A stretch of DNA of 64,000 nt from Isoetes taiwanensis (Eukaryota > Streptophyta > Lycopodiopsida > Isoetales > Isoetaceae), in the NCBI GenBank assembly GCA_021234155.1, contig JAJEKV010000210.1, forward strand, positions 841,501 to 905,500, written 5' to 3'. Below the pieces are notes generated by a model. It was not told the DNA's origin, did no database searches, and saw nothing but the letters and a program-made list of their open reading frames with translations. Position 1 is the stretch's first letter, and each line of letters begins with the position of its first letter. The position numbers and the translations under genes are program-made. Of this stretch, positions 1-11,639 are shown piece after piece.

Positions 1-79
1 GGGGAAAGCCCTAATTGCGAATGAGGAAAGGAAGCTCTAGAAAACCCTAATTGGCAAAAGTGAAAGGAGAGCTAGGGTC
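1..79 (-). repeat. LTR segment (R/U5 side) of a minus-strand gypsy element, left copy
   Basis: This stretch is repeated in the same orientation at 11640-11719 with only a few differences, and the two copies bracket gag-pol remnants that read on the minus strand. That makes it part of the 3' LTR. The window starts inside it, so its outer end is not visible. The similarity stops at position 79, just downstream (minus strand) of the TATA box at 94-100, so the shared part is R/U5 and the U3 part lies to the right of about 100. Confidence 0.65.
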
Positions 80-93
80 TAGGGTTTTAGCCC

Positions 94-100
94 TTATATA
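94..100 (-). promoter_or_regulatory. TATA box of the LTR promoter
   Basis: The minus strand reads TATATAAGGG here. Transcription towards lower coordinates would start around 65-80, which is where the left and right LTR copies begin to be similar. No other promoter element was recognised. Confidence 0.5.
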
Positions 101-1190
101 GACCCTATCTAGATTAGGGCATCCACATGGGCAAATGGCTTTAGGCCATTTGGAAATGGATGAACAAAGGAACCTTTTGTTGTGTATGTTTAATTACATA
201 CCCAACATCCAAGGTTGCCCCCTAGGTGCAACCTTTAGCTCCTAGGTGCAGCGTCGTCCTACTCTCAAGTACATGTCACTTGTGATGTAATTAATAACGT
301 CTTGTATAATAATATACGTGTTAGCGTATATTATCTTTGGCCACATTCATTCCACCTTGACTTGATCTTTGTCCCTCGGCATCACGCGTCTCCCACCTTG
401 GGTACGCGCATATCCACGCAATTACAACACTTACATATCCAAATTATATTAATCACCCGGGGTAATTTTTATAGTTCTTTGTAATTGTACTATGGTGAGA
501 GGCTCTTAGTCCTCTACTTCATAATCGACTATAACAAAATTAACGTCAATTATAGCTTTAAGGTTTTAACTAAAAAAAACTTCCATTAAGCCTCCTCACA
601 ACACATTATGGCAAAATTATGCGTTGTGAGTTCTTGTAGCGCTACCCTCCTGCGCTTGGTCCTTCTAGTTACTGCGGGATGTGCGCTCACGTTAGTATAT
701 ATTTAATTATTATTATAAGGGTTGGTTGTAAGGGAACCACCCATTAAATACAATTATATGGATGCAAGGCATATCTCTTGACATAGGAAGATTATGTTTC
801 TCCCATCCGGCGAAAAGATGGCGCCTATATGCCTATATGCGCTCATGCCTACACCTCTAGTTGCCCGGCGTGGAGGATATCCTTCAGGTATATGGGCGTG
901 AAGGATAGATTCCTCCTATCAAAGCATATATGGGGCTAAAGGTGCTTTTCCTATCAATGCATCTCTCAATGACCTCCTTTCTCTCGAGGTCGTCTACGCC
1001 CCGATGGACATGTAGACTTCTAATCTACCTTCCACTCAAACAAAGAAAAGCGGTCATGCCTACATTGACATTACACCACGCCCTAGAGAGCACCGTAAAG
1101 TGGTCTCATCATCGCCAATATTTCGCGCATGCAACCCATGCCTAGCATAGGGTGCATCGTGGGATTGCCTTAGCTACACATGCTTAAATG
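101..1190. other. Non-coding 3' part of the gypsy element (U3, polypurine-tract region)
   Basis: No ORF here resembles a protein. By position it should hold U3 of the 3' LTR and the polypurine tract next to the chromodomain end of pol. I could not place the LTR/internal boundary: no unambiguous purine tract beside a TG/CA end is visible. Confidence 0.4.
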
Positions 1191-1209
1191 CAAACCCAAA
1201 TCGACATGC

Positions 1210-2710
1210 ACGAGGCGATTTCTTGGTTCTTTGATGTCGACGCCTTGACGGTGACCCTTGCTTTGCTCCATAAACTTCGAGTCTTGTTTCTTAAGATCGA
1301 CTCAAGTACCCACGTGGCGTCTTCCAGCGGTAAGTGCTTCCACTTCACAAGGTATTGGAGGAATTTTGACCTTCTTGTCTTCTTATAAGATCTATTAAGA
1401 AGGACTTCGGAGCGATTTCAATATGCTCGTCGTCATTTCTAAAAACTCGTTTGTCTCCAATATTTCCTCGGGGTTTGGGGTGTGCCTCTTTAGCAAACTT
1501 TACGTGGAAAACCTTATGTATCTTAAGATGTCTTTGGCAAGTCCAACTTGTAGGATTGGTTACCTACTCTCTTCTCTATTACGAAGGGTCCAGCCCATCT
1601 TGGAGCAAGCTTCTTGCAATTGCCGATCGCGGAGCTTGGCCTGCTTGACTTTGATTTTCAACCATACTTTGTCTCCCACTTCAAATTCTCTTACAGTCCT
1701 ATGCTTGTCGTGATGCTTTTACGCACGCTTCTTGCTGCAAGGAGATATCCTCTCACTTCCTCCACCAAGTCTTGCATTTCGAAAGCATCTGTTGGGAGAC
1801 TTCCACCTTGGGCGGGGGTTGTGCCAATATCTGAGGGGTAAGACAACGATACCCGTAATTAATCATAAAAGGACTCATCTGCGATGACTCACCTTAGTCT
1901 TTATTGTAGGCAAACTCTACTAGGTAGATGAAATCATCCCACTTGGATTGCTTGTTCCATACATAGCTTCTTAACATATCTTCGATGATCTGTTTGTCCT
2001 CTCCGTCGACCATCGTTTGGGGATGATATGCCGTGCTCATCGAAAGCCTTAAATGCGGATGGTGGTGAATAGGTCACCGCCAAAAGGCACTCATAAACTT
2101 GAGTCTCTATCGAGATTATCTCCTTGGCATGCCATGGAGCCTAAAATCTCCTTGACAAATAGGTTGGTTGTGTCTAATGCCGTATCTGTTGTCTGCCGCG
2201 GCACAAAGTGTGCCATCTTTGACAACTTATCTACTACCACCATCAAGGCATCTTTGCCCCTTCTTTGTTCTTAGGAGTCTGTAATAAAATCCATACTTAT
2301 CACCTCCCACTTTGCATTTGGCGCGGGCAATGGTTCCAAGGCCCCGGGATCCGGGCTGTTCCGCCTTTGTCTGGTGGCATATCGGCACTCTCTAATATAT
2401 CTTGCTATTTCCTTCTTCATCTTAGGGGCCAATAATAGCGCTTCTAATCTTGAAATATGTCTTCATGAACCACCGCATGCCTGCTATGGGACTATTGTGT
2501 GTATCATTCAAAATAAGCTTTCTAACTTGCGAAGATTTTGGTACACACAATTTGTTTTATAATATAGCAAGTTCCCTTCCTTCTTATAGTGCTGAACATC
2601 TCCCTTTCCTTGTCGGTCCTGGCCTCTTTGGAAAGGCTGCCCAAACTTCCTTGAAGTCGAGGTCCGTCGGCAATGCTTCCTCAATCTTCTTGCCAAACTC
2701 ACTTACAAGT
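1210..2710 (-). pseudogene. Ty3/gypsy integrase with C-terminal chromodomain, broken
   Basis: Integrase pieces read right to left in several minus-strand frames. From about 2700 down they are an N-terminal zinc-binding region (fragments such as KKEGNLLYY), core fragments with AYHPQT and FAYNK near 1900-2050, a C-terminal strand region near 1560-1700, and a chromodomain near 1250-1420 recognisable by LQYLVKWK and EDATWVLESIL. Chromodomain-tailed integrases define the chromovirus branch of Ty3/gypsy, where they direct integration into chromatin. Many frameshifts and stops make it non-functional. Confidence 0.8.
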
Positions 2711-2750
2711 GTTGATATGGCGTTACAATGAATTACGGTTGCCAAGGGCT

Positions 2751-3032
2751 TCACGGAAAGGCGTCCGCAACCACATTGAGCTTCCACGGCTTATAACTTA
2801 TCTCAAAGTCATATTCTTCCAAGAATTCCATCCATCTCCTTTGCCTCAAATTAAGGAGCGGCTGCGTAAATATATATTGGAGGCTTTGATGATCTGTGTC
2901 TAACTGGAATTTTCTTCCCAATAAATAATGCCTCAAATTCTTAAAGCCCTTACTATAGCGGGGAGCTCGATCATGCGTTGGGTACTTGCTGCTTTCGGCG
3001 TCGTTCAACTTCTTGGAATCATAGGCTACCAC
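2751..3032 (-). pseudogene. Ty3/gypsy RNase H domain
   Basis: A 93-residue open stretch contains MVAYDSKKLNDAE, then LRHYLLGRKFQLDTDHQSLQ and LNLRQRRWMEFLEEYDFEI. This is the usual order of the gypsy RNase H domain (SRKL-like motif, DH-SL, RQ-RW). It degrades the RNA strand during reverse transcription in the cytoplasmic particle. It lies between RT and integrase, the normal gypsy order. The surrounding frames are shifted, so the polyprotein is not continuous. Confidence 0.8.
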
Positions 3033-3039
3033 TCTTTCC

Positions 3040-3950
3040 TCTGCATGAGGATTTGCGCTTTGTCGCTATCCCGCTAGCATCTGTTGCTACAAGCTTATCT
3101 TTGGTCGGATCTGGCAAGACCGATCTTGGCGCCCGTCGTCAAAGCTTCCTTTAAGCGTCTCAAATGCTTTCACGGGCCTTGTTTTGCCAATGGGCTGCCC
3201 AATCTTTATCTTCCCATTTTTGTGTGAGATCCAGATTAATGGCGGCTGCTACCTTGGCAAAATTCTTGACAAATCTTCTATAATAGCACCTGCTAGCCCT
3301 AGGAAGCTCGACTTCATGCGTATTCTTTGGTGCCGGCCAGCCCGATCGGCTTCTATCTTGGCGAGTGCGTGGAAATGCCTTCTGGCGTGATCACGTGCCC
3401 CAAGTACTCCACTCTTCCGGATTGCGGTGGCACTTGATAACCCAAAAAGAGTTGATGCCTTCTTAACTTTTCAAGCACCTTCCTCAAGTGTTGGGCGTGC
3501 TCCTCCCACAGACTTCTTTGTAAACCAAGATATCGTCGAAGAAGACTATGATGAAGGAATCTAGAAATTCGCGGAAGGCGTCGTTCATTAATCTCATGAA
3601 TGATCTTTGGTGCATTAGACAATCAAAGGGCATAGCGTGAACTCATAGTGCCCATATCTTGTCTGTCAATTTGTCTTATGAATGTCTTCCTCCTTGATCC
3701 TAATCGGTGATATCGATCGAGATCTATTTTGGGAAGATCTTTGCTCCACGCAAGCCCGATCCATTAAGTCATCGACCTAGGCAAGGCATACTTATTTTTG
3801 ATGGTGTGCTTATTTAGCGGCGGTAATCAATGCACATCCTAAGGCTCCCATCCTTCTTCTTCACAAAGAGAATAGGGGCTCGAGCGGGGAGACACTAGGT
3901 CTTATGAACCCTAAGTCTAGCAATTCTTGCCTTTGCTTCTTTAACTCTGT
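3040..3950 (-). pseudogene. Ty3/gypsy reverse transcriptase domain, broken
   Basis: The minus strand holds RT pieces in alternating frames: HEINE near 3590, the catalytic FFDD box near 3520-3550 (reads VFFDDILVYK), and the palm/thumb motif RVEYLGHVITPEGI near 3380-3430. The family copies element RNA into DNA. FFDD instead of FADD occurs in gypsy elements, but the box is in a different frame from the neighbouring RT pieces, so at least one indel separates them. No intact RT can be made. Confidence 0.75.
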
Positions 3951-4054
3951 CAACTCCTCGGTTGACATCCTATAAGGTGCCTTGCTTGTAGGCCGTCCCG
4001 AGGTTCAAGTGCTATTTCACACTCGACTCCTCTATAGGGAAGAGCTGCTTAATC

Positions 4055-4600
4055 TCATCGAGGGAACAAGTGGTGAAATTCCTCGATCAACTTTGCTATT
4101 GGCACGGGAAGCTTGCTAGATTCTTTGATCTCTTTATTTCTCTCGGCTCGATCTTGGAGCTCAAGCAGGAGATAGGCCACCTGCTGCTTTCTTATGCACT
4201 TAAGCAATTTTTCGCTACTCATGCATTGCATGATTGGGGTTACTTCTTTACACTGTGATTTCGATGACTTTGCCCTCTCGGCGTTGTTAAAGGTCACCTT
4301 ACGTTTCCCCAATCGATGATTGCTCTGCTGGTCCAAGATATTCCATTCCAATAATGAGATCATACTTGCCTATATTCATGACTTCCGCTCCCCAGCGCCA
4401 ACATTAACACGGCAAGTCTACATTGAAGTTTATTCTCTTCCCATTTGTGTGCCTAATTGCTCCATTGGCTAACACCAGCGGCTGGGCTTGGACTTTCGCG
4501 GCTTTAACTTCAACATGCTTACCATCCTAGGGGATGCAAAATTATGGCTGCTTCGAGTCTATCAATACTATAAAGGATTTCTCTTGGGCTTTTCAGGTCG
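4055..4600 (-). pseudogene. Ty3/gypsy protease and protease-RT linker
   Basis: A 102-residue open stretch (4055-4363) starts with an ISLLEWN-type segment and ends SKLPVPIAKLIEEFHHLFPR, the conserved stretch just before RT in gypsy polyproteins. Just upstream (about 4550-4580, minus) the reading FIVLIDS resembles the aspartic protease active-site region, although the residue after DS is not the usual Gly. The order gag-PR-RT is kept, and frames are interrupted. Confidence 0.55.
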
Positions 4601-4922
4601 TTGAGATCACTTTATCTTGACTTTACGCATTCCACTGTATCAAATATTTTGCAAAGATGTGACACTCACCATGGATGTAATCCGTTAGCCGTCGTCGTCT
4701 GCGTCGATGGTGTCTCCCATCCGGCTCACGCCAATGCCGCATTCATAATCGGGGGGCAGTTGTTGGTCCTATGCCTGGCTGGGCTTATCTGAAACAATTT
4801 GCTTCTCTATACATTCTGCTTCTTTTCCTTGGGAATGGACTGCAGAATTGCCTCACCCGCTTAGGAGTAGTTAGACTTGGCTCCTTGCTCCTTGAAGCTT
4901 ACTGTTTCTTTTCACCTTGCCA

Positions 4923-6002
4923 CTACTTGTGTTGCCTTGCTTCCCATAATTTGAATTGTCTTTGCGTCTTGCTAGCTCTTTGGGCTTGCAGCCCTTGGGC
5001 TATAGCCCCCTGTGCTCTTCCCCTTATCCACGGAAATACTGCTGCCTTGAAGCTTTTTTGCTCTTGTGGACTGTTCCTTGCAAACTTATGGCCTTTATAC
5101 GCCTCGACCACGGACTTCGGGTTTATTGCCCTTACAAACTTGCGGATCTCATCGTTCAAGCCTTCAATATAGCCTTCCATCGCATGCTTTTCACTCAACT
5201 TTGGCACATAAAGCCTTAGTCTCATGAATTCCTCCGTGTATTTCTGGACTGATTTTTGTTGCCTGTTGCGCCTATAAAGCTTTGCATCATGTTGCACTTA
5301 TGTTCTCTTGGTACATAATGATGTTTGAAGCCTTGGCAAACTTCACGAATTTGCAAGCTATCCTGCTTTCGGCCCCATGTGCTTTGGCATACCCCTTCCA
5401 CCAAATTAAAGCTGCACCCTTGGTTTTTTTTGTTGCTACCTGCCTTTATCTTTATCTTTCATGCCATAGGCGTTGCCATACTCACTCATCTCATCCAGCC
5501 ATGCCTCTGCTTCCATTCGGATCTGTTTTCCGAAAGCTGCTCTAACTCGGCTTTCCACATTACTAAGGGCGGAGTCAACTTTCTTCCTGGTAGTCGATCT
5601 GATGATACATCCCCTGTCACGGTTTGGATCTGTCGGGGACCTCGTGCCTCTTCTTCTGCTCTTCGAGGCGCAGTGCGTATCGAGCTGGAGCTTGAGGATC
5701 GAGCTAGGAGATCTTCTCCTTGCTTCTCTTCCTTCGTTTACCTTTGATTCGGCCCGGTGGCGTTTCCGGCAAGGGCACATTACAGTCTGTCCTCCTCTGC
5801 TTCTTTGCCCACCTAGCAATGCCCTTATGTCGTGGATGTCAGATCTGATTTGGGATAGCTCCTCCTCCGGTGTTACCGCATCGAATTCTGGGCGCCAAAT
5901 TCCAGATTTTGAAAGCGCCTTGGTGGGAATGCGTCCTTGTTCTCGCACTTTGTGTTCATCAAGGTTTCTAGGTACTCTAGCTGCATGCACATTAGAGTAC
6001 AT
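4923..6002 (-). pseudogene. Ty3/gypsy gag polyprotein remnants
   Basis: Two main open stretches. The first, 5436-6002, is 188 residues, Arg/Lys-rich, and begins MYSNVHAARVP. The second, 4923-5404 in shifted frames, is capsid-like, with YTEEFMRLRLYVPKLSEKHA followed by EGLNDEIRKFVRAINPKSVVEA. The second matches the retrotransposon gag capsid pattern (EEF-RL, Y-GL-DEIR). Gag forms the particle that packages element RNA. No clear CCHC zinc knuckle was found after the capsid piece. At least one frameshift near 5300-5440. Confidence 0.7.
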
Positions 6003-6212
6003 TCGATCATTAGTTCTTGTTTTGTGTGTTCACGTTGTTTTACTTGTTTTTATACAATTTGAGGGAACAATTATATACAAAAATAGATATATATTATATT
6101 CATATATAATAAGCTTTTACATGCAAATTAATAAACTTTTACTCTTCAAACTTCTTGAGGTAATCAATTTGGTCCTCCAAAATTTCTTCACTTGGGCGTA
6201 CCTAATGATCTG

Positions 6213-7300
6213 TTAAGTTCGAGGATATTTGTTGGCGTTCCTCCTTAGATCTTGCCTCCATGTCTTGAATTCTCCTATCCGATGTATATCGCGGTGTCGC
6301 GCCTTAATCGCCTGCCGCCTATAAGGGATGGCGAAGTCGAAGATGGTCAATGCAATCGCTCTCTTGATCGAGGACAACATGGTCGATATTTGGAGGTAAT
6401 CGTGCATGGTGTCCAAACCACCGAGGAGGCGATAAGCATAAAGACCCTTCTTCACCTCTTGGGCTAAATTAGCGGTGAATAACCGCTATTCTTAGATCCG
6501 CCCGAAAGACGGCCGGGTAGTATCGCGCCTTATCATGCCACCTGTTTCTTGGCCGAGGCGACGGGAAGTTGCCACGTGCCTTCATGAAGTCATCCTTTGG
6601 TATCTCTTCTAGCTCTCAAGTCTTGGTGCACCAGCCTCCTTAGGTTGATCTTGCCTCCATGCTTTGCCGGGATGGGTGTTGGCGAGCTCGGTAATAATGC
6701 TGATGTGGACTTGCCTTTGATGCCCATTTGTTCCTGAATTGCCATGAACTCCTCCTCCGAGGGCAATTCCGTTTCGGCCATCATCTGTCTGATGCCTGCG
6801 TAAGCCTCTATATCTGATGATGTCTCGCCGGTGAAGGTCTTGGCTTCTCTTATGCTGATAGGGAAGTCCTGGGCTTCTCGATCGATGAAGTCGTCGAGAT
6901 CTGCCTGCTGTCGTAGAAGGTGTAAAATCTCATCCACCCTAAGGCCTCTGTCGCGACACTGTGGAAGATTCTTGATGTCGTGAAGGGTTAGATATGCCTC
7001 GCCTGCTATGAACACCGGTGTCAAGCTTGTAATGCCCTGCCCGAGTGGTGGGGCTCTTCTTGTTGCTCGCTTGATCCCTCTTGAGCTTTGGATCACATTA
7101 CATTTCTTTGCCTCTCACGATTTCTAGATCCAAGTCTTACAGGTCTGATTCGTATTCATCCTCCTCCTCTTCTTCTTGCTCATTATCGAATTCGCATCCG
7201 TTCCTCCTGCTGCTGCGGCCATGGCTATGGGTTCAACTTCTAAAAATTTCGCGACTGAGGGTTCCCCTATCTGGGTTTGACCCGAAGAGATAGAAAGATG
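6213..7300 (-). pseudogene. Extra ORF upstream of gag, unrecognised
   Basis: Minus-strand reading frames are open over 6590-7096 (168 residues, including LTLHDIKNLPQCRDRGLR and ETELPSEEEFMAIQEQMGI) and 6213-6455 (80 residues). Upstream there is an acidic Glu/Asp run (about 7140-7180). They lie 5' of gag in element orientation and read the same way, so they may be an additional ORF of the retrotransposon. I do not recognise a domain. The two pieces are in different frames. Confidence 0.35.
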
Positions 7301-7908
7301 GCTACGCCTCTTGTATAGGAGAATACCTCCTCCTATTAATGAGAGATGGACATATAGTTGGGAAAGGCGGACTGCTTTATTCTCTAAGTACTTATCTACA
7401 TTTGGGATATCTTGGGGCTGACTTGAGGCGGTGTTAGGTGCAAAATACCCTACACAAGGTGGGAGTTCTACGAGAAAGGGTCCTATCTTGGCATGGAACT
7501 CGACATGATGTTACGGTAGAAGGGAAGGCGTTGATGGTGGCCTCAATGTCAAGTTCCTTGGGGAAGACGAAGGCAGATTCGATGTCGGCTTGGCATGAGG
7601 TACGTGGCTGTACCATCGCTTGAATGAAGAAGTGGCCATAAGCACCGGGGATGGGGATGAATGATGGAGCGCCCTAAGGATCGAGAAATCGGCTTGGAGC
7701 GAAGGCGAGGTTGGAAGGTGCAAATGACACTTAGGTTCCCCTTTATAGGCAAAACCCTAATTTTGGGAAAATTTTAGGTTTACAATTCTCGACTTTTCGA
7801 GGTCTAGAGGTATGATTTATAAAACTAGCGAGCTTGGAAATGCTCCTAAGGGTCCCTAAGCAATGATTTTGGTTTGTCTAAGGACAACTTGGATCAATTC
7901 GGACGAGA
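7301..7908. other. No gene recognised
   Basis: Several open stretches overlap here on both strands with no protein signature. The region belongs to the long 5' part of the gypsy element or to an older insertion in it. Confidence 0.3.
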
Positions 7909-8391
7909 CCACTCACAGTCTTGAGGGTGGGATCGGTTTGCAAACCGAACTGGTTGGGGCGACTCTGTGAGGGGTGGGCTTGCATTTAGGTCACTAATGA
8001 TGCTAAACTAGAGAACTAAAGACATAATCCTGGATATCTCATCGAGATAGATAGGATTGAGCCTTTACTCGCCTTATTTGGGCAAGTTGTGGTGGAGTTT
8101 GGGGTCCGACCACTCACCACCGGTCTTGCCGGGGTGGAATCGGTTTGCGAAGCCGAATGGTCTTTGGGCGCACTCTGTGGGGTGGAGCTCCATTTGACTT
8201 CGGCGTTGGCCAATTTGGACAGATTAGGGGTCAATTCCTACTAACTAGGATGAGTTAGGTCGAATATAGTATAGCTACTTTACGCATTTAGGCAAGATTT
8301 GGCACCAAACCATGCTCAACCACTCACACAGTGCCCGGGGTGGGATCGGTTTGCAAACCGAATGGGTCGGGGCGCACTCTGTGAGGGGTGG
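7909..8391. repeat. Hairpin repeat, copies 1-3
   Basis: Copies lie at 7909-7977, 8110-8185 and 8320-8391. Each starts CCACTCAC, ends with a GTG(A)GGGGTGG-type complement, and has a central self-complementary core, ATCGGTTTGCAAACCGAA in copies 1 and 3. Each could fold as a two-tier stem-loop. Starts are 201 and 210 bp apart, and the spacers share a degenerate motif just before the hairpin (GGCAAG-TTTGG-like), so this is a degenerate ~205-bp tandem array in which the hairpin is the best conserved part. Confidence 0.75.
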
Positions 8392-8699
8392 GATCAAAAT
8401 GTCTGGTTTGTTCGAATTTTTTGCTATTTCTAATTGTAGAATTGGCAATACACCCTATTTAAACTCGATTCGACTTATTTATTTATCAAAATTATAGACT
8501 TATACCAAAGAAAATGTCATTTACAATAGTTCAGGGGGCCCTCCTTCTTAATAAAAGAAGCTAGTCTAATATCCTTGGGCATGCAAGTCACTCTCTTAGC
8601 GTGTTGAGCACACATAGCGAGTCTTCGGTAGTGCACGATGTCTTTGCTCCGGCGCCTCTAGGCAGGTCGCGAGCAACATGTCGTCCGTGACCCGTTTGG

Positions 8700-9700
8700 A
8701 TGGGTGAACTCACCGCAAAAAATCTCCCTCGTTAAGCGTGCAAAGGGGCTCTGGGAATGAGGAAGCCATAGCTCTTTGGAAGTGCTTGATTTCTTGGGCG
8801 CCCTCGCTTGAATTTGGAGTCATGGGTCTTTTCATCGGCTTCTTGGAGGGTTTATTTTCGGTGGCCTCTTCAGCGTGTTCTTCTTCGTTGGCGACCTCCT
8901 CAATGGTCTTCACTCTGTGTTCTTTCCGTAGTATTTGGGTATTCTTCATACATTTTCATATGCGATTATACTCCTTAAGCTCCTTTCGATGCGCAAGTCC
9001 CGCCGCCCTTATAGGACTCCCTCTGCGGCCTTGGTTTCTTAGTCTTCATTTGGGGTGCCCGACGGCCATTTAGGATAGGGCGGTGCATTGGCCCGCGAGG
9101 GTCTTCTTCCTCGGTATTGGGTTTGAAGGGCCCGAAGTTTCTCTGGTTCGTGTCCTCCGCTCCCTCCTCGGGTTAGTCCGGACGAGGATGGGGGCTTCTC
9201 GGGATCCGGCTCTGTATGGAGTTCTACTTGCGTGGCCGGTGTCCTCTTCTTCTTCGGCTTCTCCTTGCGGCACTTCCGGGTCCTTACCCTTCTCTGCTCT
9301 CACCCTCCGCTCCTCTTTGCGCTTCCTCCTCTCTTCCCTCTTGTTTCCTTCTCCTCCCTCCTCTTTCTTGCTCTTCTTTTCCCTCCGGCGCTCGCCTTGG
9401 TTTCCTCGGCTCGCCTTCTTCTCTTTCCCTCTTCTTCTTCTTGGTTCTGTTGTGGTTCGCCGTTATCCCGAAGATCTCCTCGTGGCTCCCTCCGAAACTC
9501 CGCCCGCCCGGCGTCGCCTCCCGATCAAGGTTCTCCGATACGTTCCTGCTCTTCGGGGTTAGGGTTAGGTGGTTCAGCCGGTGCCTCCCTCTTCCCGATG
9601 TGCACTTGCCTCCGTCGGCCTTACGCCGGACGGCTCGCTCTTAAGCTCACATAGCCGGGTGGCATAACCTTTGCGGGGCGATCTGTTTCGTCCGTGCCAT
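8700..9700 (-). other. Charged low-complexity region, possible ORF remnant
   Basis: Minus-strand frames are rich in Glu, Lys and Arg (8710-8949 with KNTQILRKEHRVK; 9070-9303 with GEAEEEEDTGHA). The opposite strand is correspondingly Ser/Leu/Phe-rich and is taken as the shadow. Highly charged linkers occur in retroelement ORFs, but no domain is recognisable. It interrupts the hairpin array between copies 3 and 4. Confidence 0.3.
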
Positions 9701-9917
9701 GCTTTTGTTTGTCGGGTTTTGAGCTTTGGCGCTGAAGATCGTCTTCTTGGTATTTGTTCTCGGGAAAGGTGGGGGTAAAATGGGAACCCTAATTTTGTAT
9801 TTATAGGGAGGTGGAATTTAGGGTTGGGACCTGCAATTCATATGGGGAAAAAAACAACTAGGGCATTAGCGAAGGTACGAGGCATTCATTTGGGCTCACC
9901 ATACTCCAAAACACCCA

Positions 9918-10202
9918 CCACTCACCACAGTCGCCTGGGCCAGATCGGATTACCAACCGAATGGTCTTGGGCGACGACTCTGAGGGGTCGTACTGATTCC
10001 GCGGCTATTTTACAATTCTGAGGGAGTTTCTTAGTGTTATAATATACAAACCTATCGAACTAAGGAATAAGCCAAACTACACCATTATCTTAATTAATTG
10101 GGACACCTAACTAGGTCAACGGAGGTCAACCACTCACACAGTGCGCCTGGGCGGAATCGGTTTGCGAACCGAATGGTGCTGGGCGCACTCTGTGAGGGGT
10201 GG
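9918..10202. repeat. Hairpin repeat, copies 4-5
   Basis: Copies at 9918-9990 and 10130-10202 start 212 bp apart, the same spacing as copies 1-3. Copy 5 is close to a full palindrome: the outer arms CCACTCACACAGTGCGC and GCGCACTCTGTGAGGGGTGG pair, and the core is TCGGTTTGCGAACCGA. Copy 4 is the most diverged (core ATCGGATTACCAACCGA). Confidence 0.75.
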
Positions 10203-11639
10203 CCTATTTTTTGGCAATTTAGGTTGGGAAAGGTGCTACACTTCACTAGCAATCTATCATGGAGCTAAAATCTACCCAAAATTGGAAATTTTCCCAATTG
10301 TCGAAGCTCTTGCTTGGGTGGCTATACCCCAAGACTCGAATCTCTTGTTAGTCCTAAAGGGAAAATGGCGATTGCTTTCGATCTTGGATGCCAAGATCAT
10401 GCTCGATACCACGTGGCGTCCCCTACTCCTTATCGATGCCCCGATCGCATCTCGGAGGAGCATTCCCCTCGGCAAATGCCGGCGGGGGCCATCCACGACT
10501 CCACTCCCATGGGGCAAGAGCCCGACAGGGAAGAGTGGATGTGTCATTCATCCGTCTTCCATCGGATGGACCTATCGCTGAAGGCGTAACAAACAAGCGT
10601 GAGCACAACTAATAATATACAACATAATCACCATAACAATAGCAACATCACGAGTAGGCCAATACCTTCATAACAACAATAATACAAAGGGAAGGTCCTA
10701 CCGGTGCTCGACTCAGGGGATGGCCCGGCGGCTAGGCCTCGAGTTTGTTGGGGCATGAATTCATGGCAATGGATTTGGGCGGCATAGAACATGGCTTAGG
10801 GTAGTCCACTCCATCCGCCCCTCCGCACACTTTGCGAGTAGGCTGAAAAGTGTTGGGACTTCCGTAACTGCGGGTGAATAGCCGGAGGGGCTACTCTTTG
10901 GCGGGTTGCATCTCCCCAACCCCGATGAGGCGGGAAGAGCTGCCTCTCCTCAGGTATCCATGCTCATCCGCGGTGGCTAGGGGGCCTTTGCCCTTATTCG
11001 ACTTGAACTCACGGAAGGTTATATCCACCACCCCACGAAGTGTCGAGCTCATGCCTTGCCCACACGCCGGTGGCAAGCCATTAAGCCCTAGCCCGCCAAA
11101 GACCCCGATAGGCTTTACTACCGGAGGGGTCGGTCGCGATGAGACAAGTTCCTCCTTATCAACGGCCTTGCCCCTTCACCTGACCGGGTGGGCTCCATGT
11201 ACCTGCGGGCCGCATTTACGTGGGAACTAAGGTGCTATGCTAGGAGCATCTTCTACACAGCCTTTAGGTCTCTACCCCCCTTCCCACAACAAGGAGATCA
11301 TAGAGTGGAATACATGCAATATCACAGAACAGAGATAGAGAATCATATCAATCTATCTACTTAACATCCAATGTTAGGTTCATTCGTTAGAGTCTCAGAT
11401 CTAGGGATCTACAAGGCTTCCAGAGATGATCTAACATACTAACCCGGCATATTGCCATGCCTAAAGACGGTTTTGCACTGTGAACAACTAGATACCGCTC
11501 CTTGGCTTGCTCCTCATCCTTGGAAGGCGTCTATGCTCCCCGATCTTGCCAAGGCGGTGCTACTCACCGACTTTGTTGTGCAAATCCGACTTTTCGGAGC
11601 CTGGCAATGCGATTTCGAGCCTTACCTTGGCCGAATTGG
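10203..11639. other. No gene recognised; GC-richer 5' region of the gypsy element
   Basis: No protein or RNA signature on either strand. Between about 10380 and 11220 the base composition is clearly richer in G+C than the neighbourhood. It lies between the hairpin array and the right LTR piece. I looked for a primer-binding site beside the right LTR and could not identify one. Confidence 0.3.

Noticed and set aside
4771-6216. Long plus-strand ORFs (133-247 codons)
   Set aside because: They lie antisense to the recognisable gag capsid and N-terminal gag pieces and have no protein signature of their own.
9083-9654. Three overlapping plus-strand ORFs of 140-159 codons
   Set aside because: They are Leu/Ser/Phe/Pro-rich without any motif and are the complement of a charged Glu/Arg/Lys-rich minus-strand stretch. 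They are treated as shadows.
7909-10202. CRISPR-like array
   Set aside because: Repeats are ~70 bp, diverged and separated by ~130-bp related spacers in a plant retroelement. This is not a CRISPR architecture.
11180-11450. Primer-binding site for a tRNA next to the right LTR piece
   Set aside because: No good match to the 3' end of initiator Met tRNA or another common primer was seen, and the LTR inner boundary is unknown.
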